64,000 nucleotides of DNA from Leucaena leucocephala (taxonomy: Eukaryota > Streptophyta > Magnoliopsida > Fabales > Fabaceae): positions 23,784,019-23,848,018 of the forward strand of contig CM073552.1 of the NCBI GenBank assembly GCA_037074615.1, in the 5' to 3' direction. This document shows, piece after piece, positions 22,594 through 34,840 of the stretch. How positions within the stretch are numbered: position 1 is the first letter of the stretch; each line of letters begins with the position of its first letter. A program made the translations under genes and the position numbers. The notes under the pieces were generated by a model that was not told the DNA's origin, did not search any database, and saw only the letters and a program-made list of their open reading frames with translations.

Positions 22594-25500
22594 CCGAAAA
22601 TACCAAAATCCTCATACTGTCCGAAATGGCACTTTGGGGCTCCGGTTGGGGCCGGATTGGAAAATTTCTACACGGCAGCGTGGATCTCCAGAAATTACAA
22701 AATAGGACTCCCTGGAAAGCTTGGCGTGTCTACTTCCCAGATAAATTTTCACCGCTGCCAGAAAAATTCATTTGGAGGCCGAGAATACCAAAGTATGAAG
22801 ACTGTCCGAAATGGCACTTTGAGGCTCCGGTTGGGGCCGGATTGGAAAATTTCTACAGGGCAGCGTGGATCTCCAGAAATTAGAAAATAGGACTCCCTGG
22901 AAAGCTTGGCGTGTCTACTTTCCAGATAAATTATCACCGCTCCCAGAAAAATTCATTTGTAAGCCGAAAATACCAAAATCCTCATACTGTCCGAAATGGC
23001 ACTTTGGGGCTAAGGTTGGGGCCGGATTGGAAAATTTCTACAGGGCAGCGTAGATCTCCAAAAATTACAAAATAGGACTCCCTAGAAAGCTTGAAGTATC
23101 TTCTTTCCATATAAATTATCATCACTCCCAGAAAAATTCATTTGCAGGCTAAAAAGAACAAAGTATGAAGACTGTCCTAAATGGCACTTTGGGGCTTCGG
23201 TTGGGGCCGGATTGAAAAATTTCTACAGTGCAGCGTGGATCTCCAGAAACTACAAATTAGGACTCCCTGGAAAGCTTGACGCGTCTACTTTCCAGATAAA
23301 TTATCACCGCTCCCAGAAAAATTCATTTGGAGGCCGACAAGACCAAAGTATGAAGACTGTCCGAAATGGCACTTTTTGGCCGGATTGGAAAATTTCTGCA
23401 CGGCAGCGTGGATCTCCAGAAATTACAAAATAGGACTCCCTGGAAAGCTTACCGTGTCTACTTTCCAGATAAATTTTCACCGCTGCCAGAAAAATTCATT
23501 TGGAGGCTGAAAATACCAAAGTATGAAGACTGTCCGAAATGGCACTTTGAGGCTCCGGTTGGGGCCGGATTGGAAAATTTCTACAGGGCAGCGTGGATCT
23601 CCACAAATTACAAAATAGGACTCCCTGGAAAGCTTTACGTGTCTACTTTCCAGATAAATTATCACCGTTCCCTGAAAAATTCATTTGTAGGCCGAAAAGG
23701 CCAAAGTATGATGACTGTCCGAAATGGCACTTTGGGGTTCCGGTTGGGGCCGGATTGGAAAATTTCTACAGGGCAGCGTAGATCTCCAAAAATTACAAAA
23801 TAGGACTCCCTGGAAAGCTTGACGTGTCTACTTTCCAGATAAATTATCACCGCTCCCAGAAAAATTCATTTGGAGGCCGAAAAGACCAAAGTATGAAGAC
23901 TGTCCGAAATTGCACTTTGGGGCTGCGGTTGGGGCCGGATTGGAAAAATTCTACAAGGCAGCGTGAATCTCCAGAAATTACAAAATAGAACTCACTGGAA
24001 AGCTTGACGTGTCTACTTTCGAGATAAATTATCACCGCTCCCAGAAAAATTCATTTGGAGGCCGAAAATACCAAAGTATGAAGACTGTCCGAAATGGCAC
24101 TTTGGGGCTCCGGTTGGGGCCGGATTGGAAAAATTCTACAAGGCAGCGTGAATCTCTAGAAATTACAAAATAGGACTCCCTGGAAAGCTTGACGTGTCTA
24201 CTTTCCAGATAAATTATCACCGCTCCCAGAAAAATTCATTTAGAGGCCGAAAAGACCAAAGTATGAAGACTGTTCGAAATAGCACTCTTCGCTCCTGTTG
24301 GGGCCGGATTGGAAAATTTCTGCAGGGCAGCGTGGATCTCCAGAAATTGGAAAATAGGACTCCTGGAAAGCTTCACGTGTCTACTTTCCAGATAAATTAT
24401 CACCGCTCCCAGAAAAATTCATTTGTAGCCCCAAAATACCAAAATCCTCATACTGTCCGAAACGGCACTTTGGGGCTCCAGTTGGGGCCGGATTGGAAAA
24501 TTTCTACAGGGCAGCGTGAATCTCCAGAAATTACAAAATAGGACTCCCTGGAAAGCTTGACGTGTCTACTTTCCAGATAAATTATCACCGCTCCCAGAAA
24601 AATTCATTTGGAGGCCGAAAAGACCAAAGTATGAAGACTGTCCGAAATGGCACTTTGGGGCTGCGGTTGGGGCCGGATTGGAAAAATTCTACAAGGCAGC
24701 GTGAATCTCCAGAAATTACAAAATAGGACTCCCTAGAAAGCTTGACGCATCTACTTTCCAGATAAATTATCACCCCTCCCAGAAAAATTCATTTGGAGGC
24801 CGAAAAGACCAAAGTATGAAGACTGTCCGAAATGGCACTTTGGGGCTGCGGTTGGGGCCGGATTTGAAAAAATCTACAAGGCAGCGTGAATCTCCAGAAA
24901 TTACAAAATAGGACTCACTGGAAAGCTTGACGTGTCTACTTTCTAGATAAATTATCACCGCTCCCAGAAAAATTCATTTGTAGGCCGACAATACCAAAAT
25001 CCTCATACTGTCCGAAATGGCACTTTGGGGCTCCGGTTGGGGCCGGATTGGAAAATTTCTACACGGCAGCGTGGATCTCCAGAAATTACAAAATAGGACT
25101 CCCTGGAAAGCTTGGCGTGTCTACTTCCCAGATAAATTTTCACCGCTGCCAGAAAAATTCATTTGGAGGCCGAGAATACCAAAGTATGAAGACTGTCCGA
25201 AATGGCACTTTGAGGCTCCGGTTGGGGCCGGATTGGAAAATTTCTACAGGGCAGCGTGGATCTCCAGAAATTAGAAAATAGGACTCCCTGGAAAGCTTGG
25301 CGTGTCTACTTTCCAGATAAATTATCACCGCTCCCAGAAAAATTCATTTGTAAGCCGAAAATACCAAAATCCTCATACTGTCCGAAATGGCACTTTGGGG
25401 CTAAGGTTGGGGCCGGATTGGAAAATTTCTACAGGGCAGCGTAGATCTCCAAAAATTACAAAATAGGACTCCCTGGAAAGCTTGAAGTATCTTCTTTCCA

Positions 25501-26431
25501 TATAAATTATCATCACTCCCAGAAAAATTCATTTGCAGGCTGAAAAGAACAAAGTATGAAGACTGTCCTAAATGGCACTTTGGGGCTTCGGTTGGGGCCG
25601 GATTGAAAAATTTCTACAGTGCAGCGTGGATCTCCAGAAACTACAAATTAGGACTCCCTGGAAAGCTTGACGCGTCTACTTTCCAGATAAATTATCACCG
25701 CTCCCAGAAAAATTCATTTGGAGGCCGACAAGACCAAAGTATGAAGACTGTCCGAAATGGCCCTTTTTGGCCGGATTGGAAAATTTCTGCACGGCAGCGT
25801 GGATCTCCAGAAATTACAAAATAGGACTCCCTGGAAAGCTTACCGTGTCTACTTTCCAGATAAATTTTCACCGCTGCCAGAAAAATTCATTTGGAGGCTG
25901 AAAATACCAAAGTATGAAGACTGTCCGAAATGGCCCTTTGAGGCTCCGGTTGGGGCCGGATTGGAAAATTTCTACAGGGCAGCGTGGATCTCCACAAATT
26001 ACAAAATAGGACTCCCTGGAAAGCTTGACGTGTCTACTTTCCAGATAAATTATCACCGTTCCCTGAAAAATTCATTTGTAGGCCGAAAAGACCAAAGTAT
26101 GATGACTGTCCGAAATGGCACTTTGGGGTTCCGGTTGGGGCCGGATTGGAAAATTTCTACAGGGCAGCGTAGATCTCCAAAAATTACAAAATAGGACTCC
26201 CTGGAAAGCTTGACGTGTCTACTTTCCAGATAAATTATCACCGCTCCCAGAAAAATTCATTTGGAGGCCGAAAAGACCAAAGTATGAAGACTGTCCGAAA
26301 TTGCACTTTGGGGCTCCGGTTGGGGTCGGATTGGAAAAATTCTACAAGGCAGCGTGAATCTCCAGAAATTACAAAATAGGACTCCCTCGAAAGCTTGACG
26401 CGTCTACTTTCCAGATAAATTATCACCGCTC
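22594..26431 (+). repeat. 13-monomer duplication at the array edge, period 2391
   Basis: 22594-24040 and 24985-26431 match almost base for base with a constant offset of 2391 bp, including private variants such as the shortened CACTTTTTGGCC monomer (CCCTTTTTGGCC in copy 2) and AAGTATCTTCTTTCC. Copy 2 starts at the point corresponding to the very first base of the array. The few differences make it a recent tandem duplication of an otherwise old region. Confidence 0.85.
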
Positions 26432-27440
26432 CCAGAAAAATTCATTCGGAGGCCGAAAAGCCCAAAATATGAAGACTGTCCGAAATGGCACTTTTCGGCT
26501 CTGGTTGTGCGGGATTGGAAAATTTCTACAGGGCAGCGTGGATCTCCATAAATTACAAAATAGGACTGTTCGAAATAGCACTCTTCGCTCCTGTTGGGGC
26601 CGGATTGGAAAATTTCTGCAGGGCAGCGTGGATCTCCAGAAATTAGAAAATAGGACTCCTGGAAAGCTTGACGTGTCTACTTTCCAGATAAATTATCACC
26701 GCTCCCAGAAAAATTCATTTGTAGCCCCAAAATACCAAAATCCTCATACTGTCCGAAATGGCACTTTGGGGCTCCAGTTGGGGCCGGATTGGAAAATTTC
26801 TACAGGGCAGCGTAGATCTCCAAAAATTACAAAATAGGACTCCCTGGAAAGCTTGACGTGTCTACTTTCCAGATAAATTATCACCGCTCCCAGAAAAATT
26901 CATTTGGAGGCCGAAAAGACCAAAGTATGAAGACTGTCCGAAATGGCACTTTGGGGCTGCGGTTGGGGCCGAATTGGAAAAATTCTACAAGGCAGCGTGA
27001 ATCTCCAGAAATTACAAAATAGGACTCCCTGGAAAGCTTGACGCATCTACTTTCCAGATAAATTATCACCCCTCCCAGAAAAATTCATTTGGAGGCCGAA
27101 AAGACCAAAGTATGAAGACTGTCCGAAATGGCACTTTGGGGCTGCGGTTGGGGCCGGATTTGAAAAAATCTACTAGGCAGCGTGAATCTCCAGAAATTAC
27201 AAAATAGGACTCACTGGAAAGCTTGACGTGTCTACTTTCGAGATAAATTATCACCGCTCCCAGAAAAATTCATTTGGAGGCCGAAAATACCAAAGTATGA
27301 AGACTGTCCGGCATGGCACTTTGGGGCTCCGGTTGGGGCCGGATTGGAAAAATTCTACAAGGCAGCGTGAATCTCCAGAAATTACAAAATAGGACTCCCT
27401 GGAAAGCTTGACGTGTCTACTTTCCAGATAAATTATCACC
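22594..27440 (+). repeat. Satellite subfamily A (older, more diverged edge)
   Basis: Monomers here carry CACTTTGGGGCTCCGG or CACTTTGGGGCTGCGG, TTCATTTGGAGGCC, GACCAAAGTATGAAGACTG and often AAGGCAGCGTGAATCTCC, unlike the interior. They differ from each other at many sites and contain partial deletions, for example one lacking GGCTCCGGTTGGGG-type sequence at 23371 and 25762. Edge position plus diversity is the usual sign of older satellite copies no longer homogenised. Confidence 0.85.
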
Positions 27441-30400
27441 GCTCCCAGAAAAATTCATTCGGAGGCCGAAAACGCTAAAATCCTCCGACTGTTCGAAATG
27501 GCACTTTTGGGCTCCGGTGGTGGCCGGATTGGAAAATTCCTACAGGGCAGCGTGGATCTCCATAAATTACAAAATAGGACTCCCTGGAAAGCTTGACGTG
27601 TCTACTTTCCAGATAAATTATCACCGGTCCGAGAAAAATTCATTCGGAGGCCGAAAAGCCCAAAATCCTCGGACTGTCCGGAATGGCACTTTTCGGCTCC
27701 GGTGGTGGCCGGATTGGAAAATTCCTACAGGGCAGCGTGGATCTCCATAAATTACAAACTAATACTCCCTGGAAAGCTTGACGTGTCTACTTTCCAGATA
27801 AATTATCACCGGTCCCAGAAAAATTCATTCGGAGGGCGAAAAGAACAAAGTATGAAGACTGTTCGAAATAGCACTTTTTGCTCCTGTTGGGGCCGGATTA
27901 GAAAATTTCTGCAGGGCAGCGTGGATCTCCAGAAACTACAAAATAGGACTCCCTCGAAAGCTTGACGCGTCTACTTTCCAGATAAATTATCACCGGTCCC
28001 AGAAAAATTCATTCGGAGGCCGAAAAGCCCAAAATATGAAGACTGTCCGAAATGGCACTTTTCGGCTCCGGTTGTGCGGGATTGGAAAATTTCTACAGGG
28101 CAGCGTGGATCTCCATAAATTACAAAATAGGACTCCCTGGAAAGCTTGACATGTCTACTTTCCAGATAAATTATCACCGCTCCCAGAAAAATTCATTTAG
28201 AGGCCGAAAAGACCAAAGTATGAAGACTGTTCGAAATAGCACTCTTCGCTCCTGTTGGGGCCGGATTGGAAAATTTCTGCAGGGCAGCGTGGATCTCCAG
28301 AAATTAGAAAATAGGACTCCAGGAAAGCTTGAAGTGTCTACTTTCCAGATAAATTATCACCGCTCCCAGAAAAATTCATTTGTAGCCCCAAAATACCCAA
28401 ATCCTCATACTGTCCGAAATGGCACTTTGGGGCTCCAGTTGGGGCCGGATTGGAAAATTTCTACAGGGCAGCGTGAATCTCCAGAAATTACAAAATAGGA
28501 CTCCCTGGAAAGCTTGACGAGTCTACTTTCCAGATAAATTATCACCGCTCCCAGAAAAATTCATTTGGAGGCCGAAAAGACCAAAGTATGAAGACTGTCC
28601 GAAATGGCACTTTGGGGCTGCGGTTGGGGCCGGATTGGAAAAATTCTACAAGGCAGCGTGAATCTCCAGAAATTACAAAATAGGACTCCCTGGAAAGCTT
28701 GACGCATCTACTTTCCAGATAAATTATCACCCCTCCCAGAAAAATTCATTTGGAGGCCGAAAAGACCAAAGTATGAAGACTGTCCGAAATGGCACTTTGG
28801 GGCTACGGTTGGGGCCGGATTTGAAAAAATCTACAAGGCAGCGTGAATCTCCAGAAATTACAAAATAGGAAAACTGGAAAGCTTGACGTGTCTACTTTCT
28901 AGATAAATTATCACCGCTCCCAGAAAAATTCATTTGGAGGCCGAAAATACCAAAGTATGAAGACTGTCCGGCATGGCACTTTGGGGCTCCGGTTGGGGCC
29001 GGATTGGAAAAATTCTACAAGGCAGCGTGAATCTCCAGAAATTACAAAATAGGACTCCCTGGAAAGCTTGACGTGTCTACTTTCCAGATAAATTATCACC
29101 GCTCCCAGAAAAATTCATTCGGAGGCCGAAAACGCTAAAATCCTCCGACTGTCCGAAATGGCACTTTTGGGCTCCGGTGGTGGCCGGATTGGAAAATTCC
29201 TACAGGGCAGCGTGGATCTCCATAAATTACAAAATAGGACTCCCTGGAAAGCTTGACGTGTCTACTTTCCAGATAAATTATCACCGCTCCCAGAAAAATT
29301 CATTCGGAGGCCGAAAAGCCCAAAATCCTCGGACTGTCCGGAATGGCACTTTTCGGCTCCGGTGGTGGCCGGATTGGAAAATTCTTACAGGGCAGCGTGG
29401 ATCTCCATAAATTACAAACTAATACTCCCTGGAAAGCTTGACGTGTCTACTTTCCAGATAAATTATCACCGCTCCCAGAAAAATTCATTCGGAGGGCGAA
29501 AACGCTAAAATCCTCCGACTGTCCGAAATGGCGCTTTGGGGCTCCGGTTGGGGCCAGATTGGAAAATTTCTACAGGGCAGCGTGGATCTCCAGAAACTAC
29601 AAAATAGGACTCCCTCGAAAGCTTGACGCGTCTACTTTCCAGATAAATTATCACCGGTCCCAGAAAAATTCATTCGGAGGCCGAAAAACCCAAAATATGA
29701 AGTTTGTCCGAAATGGCACTTTTCGGCTCCGGTTGTGCGGGATTGGAAAATTTCTACAGGGCAGCGTGGATCTCCATAAATTACAAAATAGGACTCCCTG
29801 GAAAGCTTGACGTGTCTACTTTCCAGATAAATTATCACCGGTCCCAGAAAAATTCATTCGGAGGCCGAAAACGCTAAAATCCTCCGACTGTCCGAAATGG
29901 CACTTTGGGGCTCCGGTGGTGGTCAGATTGGAAAATTTCTACAGGGTAGCGTGGATCTCCATAAATTACAAAATCGGACTCCCTGGAAAGCTTGACGTGT
30001 CTACTTTCCAGATAAATTATCACCGGTCCTAGAAAAATTCATTGGGTGGCCGAAAAGCCCAAAATCCTCACACTGTCCGAAATGGCACTTTTCATCTCCG
30101 GTGGTGGGCGGATTGGAAAATTCTTACAGGGCAGCGTGGATCTCAGAAAATTACAAAATAGGACTCCCTGGAAAGCTTGACGTGTCTACTTTGCAGATAA
30201 TTTATCACCGCTCCCAGAAAAATTCATTCGGAGGCCGAAAACGCTAAAATCCTCCGACTGTCCGAAATGGCACTTTTCGGCTCCGGTGGTGGTCGGATTG
30301 GAAAATTTCTACAGGGCAGCGTGGATCTCCATAAATTACAAAATAGGACTCCCTGGAAAGCTTGACGTGTCTACTTTCCAGATAAATTATCACCGGTCCC

Positions 30401-32960
30401 AGAAAAATTCATTCGGAGGCCGAAAACGCTAAAATCCTCCGACTGTCCGAAATGGCACTTTGGGGCTCCGGTGGTGGTCAGATTGGAAAATTTCTACAGG
30501 GTAGCGTGGATCTCCATAAATTACAAAATCGGACTCCCTGGAAAGCTTGACGTGTCTACTTTCCAGATAAATTATCACCGGTCCTAGAAAAATTCATTGG
30601 GTGGCCGAAAAGCCCAAAATCCTCACACTGTCCGAAATGGCACTTTTCATCTCCGGTGGTGGGCGGATTGGAAAATTCTTACAGGGCAGCGTGGATCTCA
30701 GAAAATTACAAAATAGGACTCCCTGGAAAGCTTGACGTGTCTACTTTGCAGATAATTTATCACCGCTCCCAGAAAAATTCATTCGGAGGCCGAAAACGCT
30801 AAAATCCTCCGACTGTCCGAAATGGCACTTTTCGGCTCCGGTGGTGGTCGGATTGGAAAATTTCTACAGGGCAGCGTGGATCTCCATAAATTACAAAATA
30901 GGACTCCCTGGAAAGCTTGACGTGTCTACTTTCCAGATAAATTATCACCGCTCCCAGAAAAATTCATTCGGAGGCCGAAAAGCCCAAAATCCTCCGACTA
31001 TCCGAAATGGCACTTTTGGGCTCCGGTGGTGGCCGGATTGGAAAATTTCTACAGGGCAGCGTGGATCTCCATAAATTACAAAATCGGACTCCCTGGAAAG
31101 CTTGACGTGTCTACTTTCCAGATAAATTATCACCGGTCCTAGAAAAATTCATTGGGTGGCCGAAAAGCCCAAAATCCTCACACTGTCCGAAATGGCACTT
31201 TTCATCTCCGGTGGTGGCCGGATTGGAAAATTCCTACAGGGCAGCGTGGATCTCAGAAAATTACAAAATAGGACTCCCTGGAAAGCTTGACGTGTCTACT
31301 TTCCAGATAAATTATCACCGGTCCCAGAAAAATTCATTCGGAGGCCGAAAACGCTAAAATCCTCCGACTGTCCGAAATGGCACTTTTGGGCTCCGGTGGT
31401 GGCCGGATTGGAAAATTCCTACAGGGCAGCGTGGATCTCAGAAAATTACAAAATAGGACTCCCTGGAAAGCTTGACGTGTCTACTTTCCAGATAAATTAT
31501 CACCGGTCCCATAAAAATTCATTCGGAGGCCGAAAAGCCCAAAATCCTCAGACTGTCCGGAATGACACTTTTCGGCTCCGGTGGTGGCGGATTGGAAAAT
31601 TTCTACAGGGCAGCGTGGATCTCCATAAATTACAAAATAGGACTCCCTAGAAAGCTTGACGTGTCTACTTTCCAGATAAATTATCTCCGGTCCCCGAAAA
31701 CGCTAAAATCCTCAAACTGTCCGAAATGGCCCTTTTCGGCTCCGGTGGTGGTCCGATTGGAAAATTTCTATAGGGCAGCGTGGATCTCCAGAAATTACAA
31801 GCTAGGACTCCCTGGAAAGCTTGTCATGTCTACTTTCCAGATAAATTATCACCGGTCCCAGAAAAATTCATTCGGAGGCCGAAAAGCCCAAAATCCTCAG
31901 ACTGTCCGAAATGGCACTTTTGGATTCCGGTGGTGGCCGGATTGGAAAATTCCTACAGGGCAGCGTGGATCTCAAAAAATTACAAAATAGGACTCCCTGG
32001 AAAGCTTGACGTGTCTACTTTCCAGATAAATTATCACCGGTCCCAGAAAAATTCATTCGGAGGCCGAAAAGCCCAAAATATGAAGACTGTCCGAAATGGC
32101 ACTTTTCGGCTCCGGTTGTGCGGGATTGGAAAATTTCTACAGGGCAGCGTGGATCTCCATAAATTACAAAATAGGACTCCCTAGAAAGCTTGACGTGTCT
32201 ACTTTCCAGATAAATTATCACCGCTCCCAGAAAAATTCATTTGTAGCCCCAAAATACCAAAATCCTCATACTGTCCGAAATGGCACTTTGGGGCTCCAGT
32301 TGGGGCCGGATTGGAAAATTTCTACAGGGCAGCGTGAATCTCCAGAAATTTTAAAATAGAACTCCCTGGAAAGCTTGACGTGTCTACTTTCCAGATAAAT
32401 TATCACCGCTCCCAGAAAAATTCATTTGGAGGCCGAAAAGACCAAAGTATGAAGACTGTCCGAAATGGCACTTTGGGGCTGCGGTTGGGGCCGGATTGGA
32501 AAAATTCTACAAGGCAGCGTGAATCTCCAGAAATTACAAAATAGGACTCCCTGGAAAGCTTGACGCATCTACTTTCCAGATAAATTATCAACCCTCCCAG
32601 AAAAATTCATTTGGAGGCCGAAAAGACCAAAGTATGAAGACTGTCCGAAATGGCACTTTGGGGCTGCGGTTGGGGCCGAATTGGAAAAATTCTACAAGGC
32701 AGCGTGAATCTCCAGAAATTACAAAATAGGACTCCCTGGAAAGCTTGACGCATCTACTTTCCAGATAAATTATCACCCCTCCCAGAAAAATTCATTTGGA
32801 GGCCGAAAAGACCAAAGTATGAAGACTGTCCGAAATGGCACTTTGGGGCTGCGGTTGGGGCCGGATTTGAAAAAATCTACAAGGCAGCGTGAATCTCCAG
32901 AAATTACAAAATAGGACTCACTGGAAAGCTTGACGTGTCTACTTTCCAGATAAATTATCA
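24240..32960 (+). repeat. Dispersed satellite block with marker GTAGCCCCAAAATACC, four copies
   Basis: The unusual monomer joint TTTGTAGCCCCAAAATAC (TTTGTAGCCCCAAAATACCC in one copy) occurs near 24420, 26718, 28378 and 32238, each time followed by the same series of subfamily A monomers. The last two are embedded in subfamily B sequence (islands at about 28190-29110 and 32215-32960). This shows block-wise copying inside the array rather than monomer-by-monomer mutation. Confidence 0.8.
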
Positions 32961-33360
32961 CCGCTCCCAGAAAAATTCATTCGGAGGCCGAAAACGCTAA
33001 AATCCTCCGACTGTCCGAAATGGCACTTTTGGGCTCCGGTGGTGGCCGGATTGGAAAATTCCTACAGGGCAGCGTGGATCTCCATAAATTACAAAATAGG
33101 ACTCCCTGGAAAGCTTGACGTGTCTACTTTCCAGATAAATTATCACCGGTCCGAGAAAAATTCATTCGGAGGCCGAAAAGCCCAAAATCCTCGGACTGTC
33201 CGGAATGGCACTTTTCGGCTCCGGTGGTGGCCGGATTGGAAAATTCCTACAGGGCAGCGTGGATCTCCATAAATTACAAACTAATACTCCCTGGAAAGCT
33301 TGACGTGTCTACTTTCCAGATAAATTATCACCGGTCCCAGAAAAATTCATTCGGAGGCCG
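27441..33360 (+). repeat. Satellite subfamily B, mixed with A islands
   Basis: Monomers carry TTCATTCGGAGGCCG, AAAACGCTAAAATCCTCC, GGTGGTGGCCGG and CTCCATAAATTACAAAATAGG-type sequence, intermediate between A and the homogenised interior. One monomer at about 31690 lacks about 20 bp (the AGAAAAATTCATTCGGAGG part). Confidence 0.8.
29870..31250 (+). repeat. 3-monomer higher-order repeat, period 555
   Basis: GGTCAGATTGG occurs at 29921 and 30476 and the private run CACTTTTCATCTCCGGTGG near 30090, 30645 and 31197: offset 555, exactly three monomers, with a partial third unit. Adjacent monomers are less alike than those three apart, the definition of a higher-order repeat. Confidence 0.85.
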
Positions 33361-34840
33361 AAAACGCTAAAATCCTCAGACTGTCCGAAATGGCACTTTT
33401 CGGCTCCGGTGGTGGCCGGATTGGAAAATTCCTACAGGGCAGCGTGGATCTCCATAAATTACAAGCTAGGACTCCCTGGAAAGCTTGACGTGTCTACTTT
33501 CCAGATAAATTATCACCGGTCCCAGAAAAATTCATTCGGAGGCCGAAAAGCCCAAAATCCTCAGACTGTCCGAAAGGGCACTTTTCGGCTCCGATGGTGG
33601 CCGGATTGGAAAATTCCTACAGGGCAGCGTGGATCTCAAAAAATTACAAGCTAGGACTCCCTGGAAAGCTTGTCGTGTCTACTTTCCAGATAAATTATCA
33701 CCGGTCCCAGAAAAATTCATTCGGAGGTCGAAAATCCCAAAATCCTCAGACCGTCCGAAATGGCACTTTTCGGCTCCGGTGGGGGCCGGATTGGAAAATT
33801 CCTTACAGGGCAGCGTGGATCTCAGAAAATTACAAGCTAGGACTCCCTGGAAAGCTTGTCGTGTCTACTTTCCAGATAAATTATCACCGGTCCCAGAAAA
33901 ATTCATTCGGAGGCCGAAAACGCTAAAATCCTCAGACTGTCCGAAATGGCACTTTTCGGCTCCGGTGGTGGCCGGATTGGAAAATTCCTACAGGGCAGCG
34001 TGGCTCTCCATAAATTACAAGCTAGGACTCCCTGGAAAGCTTGACGTGTCTACTTTCCAGATAAATTATCACGGGTCCCAGAAAAATTCATTCGGAGGCC
34101 GAAAAGCCCAAAATCCTCAGACTGTCCGAAATGGCACTTTTCGGCTCCGGTGGTGGCCGGATTGGAAAATTCCTTACAGGGCAGCGTGGATCTCAGAAAA
34201 TTACAAGCTAGGACTCCCTGGAAAGCTTGACGTGTCTACTTTCCAGATAAATTATCACGGGTCCCAGAAAAATTCATTCGGAGGCCGAAAACGCTAAAAT
34301 CCTCAGACTGTCCGAAATGGCACTTTTCGGCTCCGGTGGTGGCCGGATTGGAAAATTCCTACAGGGCAGCGTGGCTCTCCATAAATTACAAGCTAGGACT
34401 CCCTGGAAAGCTTGACGTGTCTACTTTCCAGATAAATTATCACGGGTCCCAGAAAAATTCATTCGGAGGCCGAAAAGCCCAAAATCCTCAGACTGTCCGA
34501 AATGGCACTTTTCGGCTCCGGTGGTGGCCGGATTGGAAAATTCCTACAGGGCAGCGTGGATCTCAGAAAATTACAAGCTAGGACTCCCTGGAAAGCTTGT
34601 CGTGTCTACTTTCCAGATAAATTATCACCGGTCCCAGAAAAATTCATTCGGAGGCCGAAAACGCTAAAATCCTCAGACTTTCCGAAATGGCACTTTTCGG
34701 CTCCGGTGGGGCCGGATTGGAAAATTCCTACAGGGCAGCGTGGATCTCCATAAATTACAAGCTAGGACTCCCTGGAAAGCTTGACGTGTCTACTTTCCAG
34801 ATAAATTATCACCGGTCCAGGAAAAATTCATTCGGAGGCC

